Assembly (NCBI GenBank): GCA_040383605.1
Contig: JBEIDF010000003.1
Location: 3,804-67,803, forward strand
Direction of reading: 5' to 3'
Length of the DNA: 64,000 bases
Origin: M3007 sp040383605
GTDB lineage: Bacteria; Bacteroidota; Bacteroidia; Chitinophagales; Saprospiraceae
Shown here: piece after piece, positions 44,061 to 52,100 of the stretch
How the letters are laid out: each line of letters starts with the position of its first letter
Numbering within the stretch: position 1 is the stretch's first letter
Position numbers and translations under genes: made by a program
The notes under the pieces: model-generated
Seen by the model: only the letters and a program-made list of their open reading frames with translations
Told to the model about the DNA's origin: nothing
Database searches by the model: none

Positions 44061-44296
44061 TAAGCCCGTTCAAATACCCACTTGGAAAAGATGCAAATAA
44101 GATCGCCCAAAGAATGAAAAACCGGCTTTTTCAAAAGCCGATGCGCGCCACAAGTCCATCAAAACTCCGGTAGAAACTGTGCATAAACGACAAAAAACGA
44201 CTTTTAAATAAATTTTCGAAACAAGTGCTTTAATACTTAAGGCATTTTGCCCTATTTTGTGCCCTACTTAATCCGCGTGCTACAAAACCACCCTAT

Positions 44297-45334
44297 ATGC
44301 AGCGTAAGAAACTACTTCTATTCCTCCTCGCAGCCCTCACCGGGTACCTGGCACAGAGCCAGGACTACCACTTCACGCAATTTTATATGTCGCCCCTGAC
44401 CATGAATCCTGCGCAAACCGGGCAGTTTTCGGGCACCGTGCGCATTGGCGGTATTTACCGCGACCAGTACGGCAGCGTGGTTAAGAATCAATTCAGCACA
44501 CCCTCGTTTTTCGTGGACGCCCCCCTGCGCGGTCTGCGCAAGCGCGACTGGATCGGCGTAGGCGCTGCATTCGTCACCGACAAAGCAGGCGCAGCTGCAC
44601 TCACCCGCACCACCTTTTCACTGAGCGGCGCCTATCACCTGTCATTGGATAAAAAAGGCAACACGTATCTGTCTATCGGAGGCCAGTATGGCAACGAATC
44701 CCGGAGCGTCAACCGGGATCGGCTGCAACTGGAGGATCACCTGCTCACCGGAAAGCCCGTCAATCAGAGCAATGATTATAACAGCATCCGGGGCGGCCAA
44801 GATCGCCCATCGTTCGCAGATATCAACGGCGGCATCCAGTTGACTGCCAAACTAAACAAAAAAATGGACGTGAACGTCGGCTATGCGCTGTACCATATCG
44901 GCCGATCCAACTACAGCCTCTTCTCTGGCCAACAAGGCGGCGGCTTTGCCAAAATGCCGCGCCGCTCCGTTATTCACGGGCGCTTTAATGTCGCAATGAA
45001 CGATAAGGTCACGATCAGTCCGACCTTTCTGTACCAAACCATGGCCGGCGCAGACGAAATTATGGTGCAGGGACTGGCCTCTTACCTGTTCAATGAAAAA
45101 AAGGATATCACGCTGCAAGCCGGCTTGAGCTATCGCCTCGCCGACGCGCTGAACCTCAGCCCAATTGTCGGTATGCGCTACAAAGACCTGCGGGTAGGAT
45201 TCGCTTATGATATCAATACTGGCAGCCTGGCGAATGTGTCGTCCCGTGGCGGCTTTGAAATAGCCGCGAATTATATTATTAAAATTTACAAACCCGCTGT
45301 CAACAAGCCGCGTGTATTGTGCCCGCGGTTCTAA
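44297..45334 (+). CDS. PorP/SprF family T9SS outer-membrane protein
   Basis: 345 residues. A signal peptide (1-21) is followed by the PorP/SprF start pattern QDYHFTQFYMSPLTMNPAQTG and IGGIYRDQYGSV, and by alternating amphipathic beta-strands to a C-terminal aromatic-rich GGFEIAANYIIKIYKP. This is an outer-membrane beta-barrel that associates with T9SS machinery and helps export or anchor type B cargo such as SprB. It lies immediately upstream of a PorE-type gene, a usual partner. The SprB-like cargo in this window is about 36 kb away, and the nearer giant cargos carry type A signals. Upstream, 44061-44296 holds one small hairpin (CGGCTTTT-TC-AAAAGCCG, 44123-44140) and no gene. Confidence 0.88.
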   Translation: MQRKKLLLFLLAALTGYLAQSQDYHFTQFYMSPLTMNPAQTGQFSGTVRIGGIYRDQYGSVVKNQFSTPSFFVDAPLRGLRKRDWIGVGAAFVTDKAGAAALTRTTFSLSGAYHLSLDKKGNTYLSIGGQYGNESRSVNRDRLQLEDHLLTGKPVNQSNDYNSIRGGQDRPSFADINGGIQLTAKLNKKMDVNVGYALYHIGRSNYSLFSGQQGGGFAKMPRRSVIHGRFNVAMNDKVTISPTFLYQTMAGADEIMVQGLASYLFNEKKDITLQAGLSYRLADALNLSPIVGMRYKDLRVGFAYDINTGSLANVSSRGGFEIAANYIIKIYKPAVNKPRVLCPRF

Positions 45335-45374
45335 GACCCATTCCCAATTCAGACTTTCAATTTTTATCCATTAT

Positions 45375-47405
45375 ATGAAAAAATCGCTGCTACTGCTACC
45401 GCTGCTCGCTTTGTTGCTTCAGGAAATGGCGGCACAACCCCTCAATACCTCCACGCCGGAAAAAAATAAGGAGGCAGCCAAAGAGGCCATGGCCACCGGA
45501 AATCCGTACGAGGCGTTGCTGAAATTCCAAGAGGTGTATGACGACACGAAGGATAAGGACGTGAATGTTACCATCGCGAAGTTGAACTACGAACTGCGCG
45601 ACTACGAACGCGCAGAACGCACGCTCAGCCGCCTGGTGCTCCGCGACCGCAAACAGGAATATACCGAACTGAAGTATCTGCTGGCCATGTGCCTCAAATA
45701 CAACGGCAAATACCCGGAAGCCGTGGATATGTTCAAGCAGTATATCAGCGACGGCGCCGATGAAAAACTCAAGGCGTCCGCCCGACTCGAGCTGGAAGGC
45801 TGCGAAATGGCGCGCAAAGCCAAACAGCCGGAAACGCTCACGGTGAATAACCTGGGCAAGAAAGTAAATAGCCCGCAAACAGAGTCCTCCCCCATTCTCC
45901 GCGATGGACAACTCTATTTCACCTCGCTCCAAGCGAAAGATATCATCACGCTGGATGGCAAGGAAGGCGACTGGTACGCCAAAATCTACACGGCAACACC
46001 CGGCGCGCCAGGCGCTGAATACGGAGAACCAACGGCCCTCGGAACACAAATTAACCGGGAAGGATGGAATCAAGGGAATGTGCATGTGACCGCCGACGGC
46101 CAAACTATGTACTTCACCCGGGTAGAAATGGAGAATAACATCATGAAAACCTCCAAAATCTACTATGCCACCAAGGGCGCCGACGGCTGGGGCGCCGCCA
46201 ACGAGGTGGTCGGCGTAAATGGCGAATACATCGCAAAACACCCCGCTGAAGGTGAACTTTTCGGCGAAAAAGTGCTGTTCTTCGCAGCCGATATCCCCGG
46301 CGGCGAAGGCGGCTACGATATTTATTATGCCGCGAAAAAAACAGACGGCGTATTCGGACTGCCGGTCAATCTCGGTAAAGTTATCAATACGCCCGGCGAA
46401 GAAGCCAGCCCATTCTACCAAGATGGCAAACTGTTCTTTGCATCCAATGGCAGGCCCTCGATGGGCGGACTGGACATCTTCGAAAGCCAATGGAACGGCG
46501 CGGTTTGGTCCGCGCCCGTCAACCTCGGCCCGGGAATCAACTCCAGCGTGGATGACCAGTTCTACACCCGCGCAGCAGACGGCTTCAAAGGGTACGTGGT
46601 CAGCAACCGACCCGGTCCCAATAATCTCAAAAGTAAAACCTGCTGCGACGATATTTATGTCTGGGAACAAGAACGCGTCAAAGTGGATCTGATGGCCACC
46701 GTGTTCCGCTTCCGCCGTAAAAATGAAAAGGAAAACCAGCCGCTGCCCGGCGCTACCGTGCAGGTCTTCGACGTAACCGAAAAAGATCCCGCCAAGGTGG
46801 ACGCGCGCACCAATTCAGCCGGCAACGACTTCCCCTTCGCCCTCCAACCGGAAAAATCCTACATGGCGATCGCTACCCGTGAAGGCTATCAGTCAGATAC
46901 CCTTACCTTCAATACCGTGGGCGTACGCAGATCGGTAAAAGTGGATAAAAAATTCACGCTCCGTATGGATCGCAAGGAACCGGACAGCATCGTGGTCACG
47001 ATCAATGAGCCGATCCGCCTCAACAGCATTTACTACGACTTCAACGACGATAAAATCCTGCCGGACGCAGAACCCGATCTGCAATATCTCACCGATATTA
47101 TGAAGCAGTATCCGGATATCAAAATCGAACTGTCTTCACACACCGACGCGCGCGGCAACGACGATTACAACCAAAAACTCTCCCAACGCCGCGCCGAAAG
47201 CGCACGCCGCTGGCTCGTGGAACGCGGCGGAATTAACGCTGACCGAATCGCACCTGTAGGCTATGGAGAAAAACAACTCCTGAATCAGTGCCAAAATGGC
47301 GTCGAATGCACTGAAGACGAACACCGCTTCAACCGCCGCACAGAGTTTAAGATTATCTCCGGGCCGACGACGATTACGATTGAACGGAAAGAGAAGAAAG
47401 AGTGA
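45375..47405 (+). CDS. PorE-like OmpA/TPR/beta-propeller protein
   Basis: About 676 residues from the ATG at 45375, which opens a signal peptide (MKKSLLLLPLLALLLQEMAAQ); the ATG at 45312 lies inside porP. Domains in order: TPR-type helices (about 28-140; NPYEALLKFQEVYDDTKD), a PD40/WD40-like propeller (about 165-440; repeated SSPILRDGQLYFTSL, ASPFYQDGKLFFASNG), a carboxypeptidase-regulatory-like domain (about 455-540) and an OmpA peptidoglycan-binding domain (about 560-670; YDFNDDKILPDAEPDL, SSHTDARGNDDYNQKLSQRRA). This four-part order is that of P. gingivalis PorE, which ties the T9SS to the cell wall. It is paired with the PorP/SprF gene 40 bases upstream and followed by a terminator. Confidence 0.9.
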   Translation: MKKSLLLLPLLALLLQEMAAQPLNTSTPEKNKEAAKEAMATGNPYEALLKFQEVYDDTKDKDVNVTIAKLNYELRDYERAERTLSRLVLRDRKQEYTELKYLLAMCLKYNGKYPEAVDMFKQYISDGADEKLKASARLELEGCEMARKAKQPETLTVNNLGKKVNSPQTESSPILRDGQLYFTSLQAKDIITLDGKEGDWYAKIYTATPGAPGAEYGEPTALGTQINREGWNQGNVHVTADGQTMYFTRVEMENNIMKTSKIYYATKGADGWGAANEVVGVNGEYIAKHPAEGELFGEKVLFFAADIPGGEGGYDIYYAAKKTDGVFGLPVNLGKVINTPGEEASPFYQDGKLFFASNGRPSMGGLDIFESQWNGAVWSAPVNLGPGINSSVDDQFYTRAADGFKGYVVSNRPGPNNLKSKTCCDDIYVWEQERVKVDLMATVFRFRRKNEKENQPLPGATVQVFDVTEKDPAKVDARTNSAGNDFPFALQPEKSYMAIATREGYQSDTLTFNTVGVRRSVKVDKKFTLRMDRKEPDSIVVTINEPIRLNSIYYDFNDDKILPDAEPDLQYLTDIMKQYPDIKIELSSHTDARGNDDYNQKLSQRRAESARRWLVERGGINADRIAPVGYGEKQLLNQCQNGVECTEDEHRFNRRTEFKIISGPTTITIERKEKKE

Positions 47406-47475
47406 GGAACGCGGATATTCGACTCCTGTGATGGTTGCATTTGATCTGGAAATATGCGTTTTTTGCCCTAAAATC

Positions 47476-47527
47476 AGTTAGATCAGACTATAGCTACTGT
47501 GCTACAGTCTGATCTAACTTTCTGTTT
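47476..47527 (+). terminator. Terminator after the PorP-PorE pair
   Basis: A perfect 14-bp stem (47476-47489 with 47506-47519, arm AGTTAGATCAGACT) with further pairing inside the loop (TAGC/GCTA), followed by TTTCTGTTTTT. It lies about 70 bases after the stop codon. It ends the two-gene T9SS operon before an 800-bp spacer (47406-48209) that contains no gene. Confidence 0.75.
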
Positions 47528-47699
47528 TTGGCGGAATATAGGGCTTTGGAGCCAGACAGCGAGCCGATGAAACATCCGTCTATGATTTTCTGCCGAAGTC
47601 AAAAATAGGTCTATTTTTTTTCAACTTTGGCTTTTTTGAGGGCATACAGCCGGAACAATGTAACTGTAAGAAGGCGAAAAAAAGGATTATTTTTCCTTC

Positions 47700-47775
47700 G
47701 TAACTGGTTAGCAGGTTGCATCTGAGCAAAAAAAGAATCCATTTTTGGCTCAGACGCGACCTGCTAACCAGTTAC
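47700..47775. repeat. Short foldback element sharing ends with the 162-bp family
   Basis: 76 bp with perfect 16-bp terminal inverted repeats (GTAACTGGTTAGCAGG, 47700-47715 and 47760-47775), the same ends as the elements at 48021 and 63011. The right part (TTTTTGGCTCAGACGCGAC) is also shared. The left arm is the complement of the right rather than the left half of the long copies, so nearly the whole element folds into one hairpin. It looks like a deletion or foldback derivative. The region 47528-47699 before it is degenerate A/T-rich sequence; a short stretch near 47549 (GAGCCAGACAGCGA) resembles part of the long copies. Confidence 0.75.
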
Positions 47776-47950
47776 TATACAGAATCGCCACGGGTGTTGT
47801 TCAGATACCAGCTGGCCCGGCGGAGTTCAGGCGCCTACCGGGTGCGATTGATGACAAGAATGGGCAGAAAACTGCCTTAATCATCTTTTAAGTATAATAT
47901 ATTGCATTTTTAGTTTTTTTTAAAAAAATGTTTTTTAATAAATGTTTTAA

Positions 47951-47958
47951 TATCTTTG
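47951..47958 (+). promoter_or_regulatory. Candidate -7 box upstream of the giant-cargo cluster
   Basis: TATCTTTG matches TAnnTTTG exactly and follows a very T-rich stretch. It is 252 bases before the tail-fibre-like gene. The foldback element at 48021-48182 lies between the box and the gene, so the hairpin would be in the 5' leader of the transcript. Confidence 0.5.
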
Positions 47959-48020
47959 CTAATTCAAATAAGCCTTGCAGGCTTTGTATCAGAAAACAAG
48001 GCGCCACACGATAAATAATA

Positions 48021-48182
48021 GTAACTGGTTAGCAGGATCGCTGTCTGGCCCAAAAAGTCCCATTTTCCGCCATACTTCGCAATTTTTTTTGACCATAGCG
48101 TTGCTATGGCCTGCAAAAAATCACTTCGTCTGGCAAAAAATGGATCCTTTTTTGGCTCAGACGCGACCTGCTAACCATTTAC
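48021..48182. repeat. Foldback (MITE-like) element, 162 bp, with 8-bp target duplication
   Basis: Terminal inverted repeats GTAACTGGTTAGCAGG (48021-48036) and its complement with one mismatch (48167-48182). The interior pairs imperfectly and closes on the palindrome CCATAGC-GTT-GCTATGG. The bases on either side are identical, AAATAATA (48013-48020 and 48183-48190), as expected for a target-site duplication. No ORF lies inside. A copy differing at about ten positions, in the same orientation, is at 63011-63171. Confidence 0.85.
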
Positions 48183-48209
48183 AAATAATAACAATTATCC
48201 TTTACTTTT

Positions 48210-49142
48210 ATGCTCATGAAAAAGTTTACCTCCTCAATGGTTTCATTTCAATTTACAAAATATTTTTTTTCGCGTACTATAGTAGGGCTCTTGTTGACCC
48301 TGGCGTTCACCCTGCAACTACAGGCGCAAAACCCCAAGATCAGCATTCAGGGCACCCTCCGGGCTGCCAACGGCACTTCGGTTGCGGATGGCACTTACAA
48401 CGTGACATTCAAGTTTTACCGCGACTCTACAGGTGGTACGGCTCTTTGGCAGGAAACGGCCCCCGTGGAAGTAGTGGGAAGTATTTACAGCCACTACCTG
48501 GGCAGCATTACAGCACTGGATGGGGCTGATTTCGACTCCACCATTTACCTGGGCGTTGTGGTGAATAACTACGAACTCATCCCGCGGACGGAACTGTCCT
48601 ATTCGCCATACGCCCTTTCTGTCGCCTTTGCTCAAAAAGTTGTCTGCTCTGGTGCAGTGGGCGATGTGAAATATTCTATCTTGAATCCCACACAATTTGC
48701 CGCTGTAAACGGCGATTGCTGGGTGCCGATGGATGGTCGCACTATAACGGGTTCCAGTCTGGCAATGATTTCCGGTTTAACAATGCTTCCTGACGGCGGC
48801 GGTTTGTTTATTCGCGGACAAGAGTTTAGCGGGGGCGCTGATAATGATCCGGAGCGTAGTTCGGGGAGTGCGATTGCAACGCTGCAACAGGATGTTTTTG
48901 AAAGCCATAATCACTCGATGAATACTGCGGGCTCACACGCACATGCTTTGGGTACTCGCGGGTTTCTAACAGATGCAGCAGCGGCTGGTCTTGATTATAA
49001 TAACGGGGCCGACGGCTCAGGCGATGATCAAAATGCCTTCTCACAAAGCGCCGGTTCGCACACACATACGATCAACGATACCGGCGGTGCTGAAACCCGC
49101 CCTAAAAACCTGAACTTCTGGGTATACATTCGAATCAATTGA
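48210..49142 (+). CDS. Secreted tail-fibre/collar-like protein
   Basis: 310 residues. The N-terminus is long and basic before the hydrophobic core (IVGLLLTLAFTLQLQAQ), giving a signal peptide of about 40 residues; an ATG two codons in is also possible. Residues about 42-145 form a beta-rich domain common in secreted Bacteroidota proteins (ISIQGTLRAANGTSVADGTYNVTFKFY to ELSYSPYALSVAFA). The C-terminal half (about 150-310) resembles phage tail-fibre tips: GDVKYSILNPTQFAAVNGDCW, MDGRTI, GLFIRGQEFSGG, repeated SHNHSMNTAGSHAHALG and HTHTINDTGG, and the closing ETRPKNLNFWVYIRI. The His-rich HNH/HTH repeats are typical metal-stabilised fibre motifs. It lacks a T9SS sorting domain. It starts the cluster of giant cargo genes. 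Confidence 0.8.
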   Translation: MLMKKFTSSMVSFQFTKYFFSRTIVGLLLTLAFTLQLQAQNPKISIQGTLRAANGTSVADGTYNVTFKFYRDSTGGTALWQETAPVEVVGSIYSHYLGSITALDGADFDSTIYLGVVVNNYELIPRTELSYSPYALSVAFAQKVVCSGAVGDVKYSILNPTQFAAVNGDCWVPMDGRTITGSSLAMISGLTMLPDGGGLFIRGQEFSGGADNDPERSSGSAIATLQQDVFESHNHSMNTAGSHAHALGTRGFLTDAAAAGLDYNNGADGSGDDQNAFSQSAGSHTHTINDTGGAETRPKNLNFWVYIRIN

Positions 49143-49182
49143 CGAAGAGGGAAACCCGTTTATTTCACTGTTAAATCGTCAA

Positions 49183-52100
49183 TTGAACATGAACAAGTAT
49201 ATCAATATACTAGCGGTGCTGCTATTGGGTTGCATTGCGACCGTACCGGTTTCGGCACAGCAGGATCCTATGTGTACCAATATTGACCAGCCCATTACAC
49301 AAGGGAATGTTTTTCTTAACTATGGTAGCGCTACGGATGCCTATTCCATTCGCAATCGCTCCTATTTCTCCCTCGGCCAGCCGGCAATCGGGCCTGCCGT
49401 ATCGCAGGCCAACGTGCTGCAATTCGGCTTTTGGGCCCGCTTTTTGGTGCCGCCGCTATCGCCGATCGTAACGGCCACTCAGGGAGATCTGCTGGATCGC
49501 ATCCAGTTATCGTGGGAACTTAATCCGTTGGGCGCCCAGGCGACGGACGGTTTTAAAGTTTTCAGGGATGGCATTTTCCTGGCTCTGCTGGATAAAAATA
49601 CCCGTAACTACAACGACTTCAATGTCATTGCCGGCCGGGCTTATAATTACGAAGTGCGCGCCGTCAATTTTTACGGAGAGGGATCGCCCGGAAAAGCCAT
49701 CGGTTTCCAAACGCCGAACGGCGTGGTCACCGGTTGGGTACAAACCATCAGTGGCCAACCCGTACCAGATGCGTTCGTCGCATTGACGCCTTTACAAGGT
49801 TTTTCCGCGCAATTCGGCGCGCTCGACGGCGCATTTGCCCAAGCCGATACCGGCACGGCGGGAAATTTGCTGCCCACCCCGACAGACGAATGGAGCATTT
49901 CTTTTTGGCTGAAAACGGAAACCGGCCAGGCAAACGGCGGTATCTTGAGCCTGCATCCCTTCCCGCTCATTATCCGCCCGATTGCCAGCACAAGCGGTCA
50001 TGAAGGTGTTCAGGTGAGTCAAACGGATAACAGTACCGTGCTGCTGACGGGGCAGTTCCCGGATAGCACCAAAAACGGCTGGCATCACGTCACGCTTACG
50101 ATGGATGAAGCCAACCAGGGGCGGCTCTATATCAACGGCGTGTTAATTGATATCGGCTCGTTGCCTCCGGTACCTTCCGCAGAAGAGGTTCGGCTGGGCA
50201 AGCGCACCAATGCTCCCGGAAGCTGGTTGGGTTGCATGGACGAACTCCGCATTTATCATCGCCGGCTGGATGAACTCGACCTCGGTGAAATTATGATGGG
50301 TACCGCCTCCTCCCAGACGCCCAACCTGGCGTATTACTGGAAAATGGATGAGGAACTCGGTACCGGCTCCTTTGATATTCTTCGCCGCAATAAATTGTAC
50401 TTCTGCGGCGCAAAATTCAAACTCGACCGTCCGAATGTACGGACCATGGGCAAAACTAATCAAAACGGCTACTACAAGATTGAATCGGCCAGTTACGGCA
50501 CCGGGACGACTTTCCTGGCGGAGCCAATGAAGGATTTCTACATGTATCGCGCGCTCAAATTTGTGCGCAGCGAAGAAGACTACGCTACCCTGCCCGATTT
50601 TTCCCTGACGGCTAAAGCGACGCTGGAGATGTGGGTAAATAGTGCGGGGTCGGATGGCGATCAGTGTTTGTTGTCAAAAAGCTGGCCCAACCAGGAGTTC
50701 CGCTTGATGCTTAAGGCAAACGGGCTTAACAATAACATTTATTTTTATCTCAGTGGCCAGGAGCATAATTTCGGCAACCTGGGTGTAGGATATCAGCATC
50801 TGGCTTTTACCATCGACAGTAGTGGTAACAATCGAATCGTGACGGCCTACAAAAACGGGGTTTCGCTGGGCAGCCATACGTTCACATCCATTACTGGTAA
50901 CTGGTCGGATACCACACAAACCTGGATGGTCGGTGCTCGTCCCAGCGGTATGAGCCGGACAGATCATTACGGTGGCCTGATCGACGAAATTGCGCTGTAT
51001 GATACGACCCTGAGTGCCGCATCAATTCTGGATCACTTTGAAGAACCGCGGGATATGCAGGTGCCGGGGCTTCGGGTGTATTTCGGCATGAACGAAGGCA
51101 ATGGCAACCGGTTGAACAACAGCGGGTCCGTTTTGCTGCCATTCGGTACCAACTTTGGAGCGGAATGGACGCCTTTTGCAGCGCGTCAATCTACTTCCCC
51201 ACACGAGTTTGCACCAAAAACGCGGCAGGTTACCCTGAATCCGAGTGTGACTTCGGTGGATCAGGTGGATTTTACGGATAAATCAACAGTGGCCGTTTCA
51301 GGTTATGTGCGCTATAAAAACACCGATTGCTTTGCGCCTAAAGTGGAAATATTGGTAAACGGCGCCTCTTTTTCGCCCAAAGTATTCACGGATTCTACCG
51401 GTAAGTTTGTGATCGATTTTGATCCCGGCGCGACGGCCATACTTACGCCGGTATTTGAAGATCACCAGTTTATTCCGGCATTCTGGGAAGTGATAAATGT
51501 ATCCAGCCCGATTGCCGGCATCGTATTCAACGATGTAACTACAAGAAAGGTATCCGGCCAGGTTGCCGGCGGTTTATGTAAAAAATCCGTCATCAAGGCG
51601 CCCCCCGGTATGGGGCAAGGCACCGTATGTATCGTAAAAATCCGTTCTGCAGACGGGTGTCTGGAACGACAAATTACGATTGATAACCAGGAAGGCTTGT
51701 ACGAGTTTACCGAAGTTCCCCCACTGGAGAGTATTACCATAGCCGTCGTGGAACACTCCAACACCGATATAAAAACGGCGTTCGAGGTGCAAGGGGGCTC
51801 CACCGTTAACCTGACTAAACAGGATACGGTCATTAACTTCATCTATTTCGCCCCGCCCGAGGTTGCAATTACGAGCGGCCTGGATACATTCCCCGGCTGT
51901 AATATTGTTGTGTACGACAAAGGACAGCCTGTTACCTTGCGGGTAAGACTATTTGAGCAATATGTTCCCATTACAGATGGTATGGGCGGTATTATTGACG
52001 ATGGGGTATGCTTCCTGGATACTGCAGATTTTCAGATCATCAACGGTTTTGCCGATACAACGGTCAACGTACCGATGAGCGGCGGGCAGCTGGTTTATAG

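Noticed and set aside
45396..46670. 424-residue minus-strand ORF opposite the PorE-like gene
   Set aside because: The plus-strand frame has a signal peptide and four recognisable domains; the antisense translation has none.
47528..47699. A further complete foldback element in the spacer before 47700
   Set aside because: There are short matches to the long elements (GAGCCAGACAGCGA) and some A/T-rich pairing, but no convincing terminal inverted repeats.
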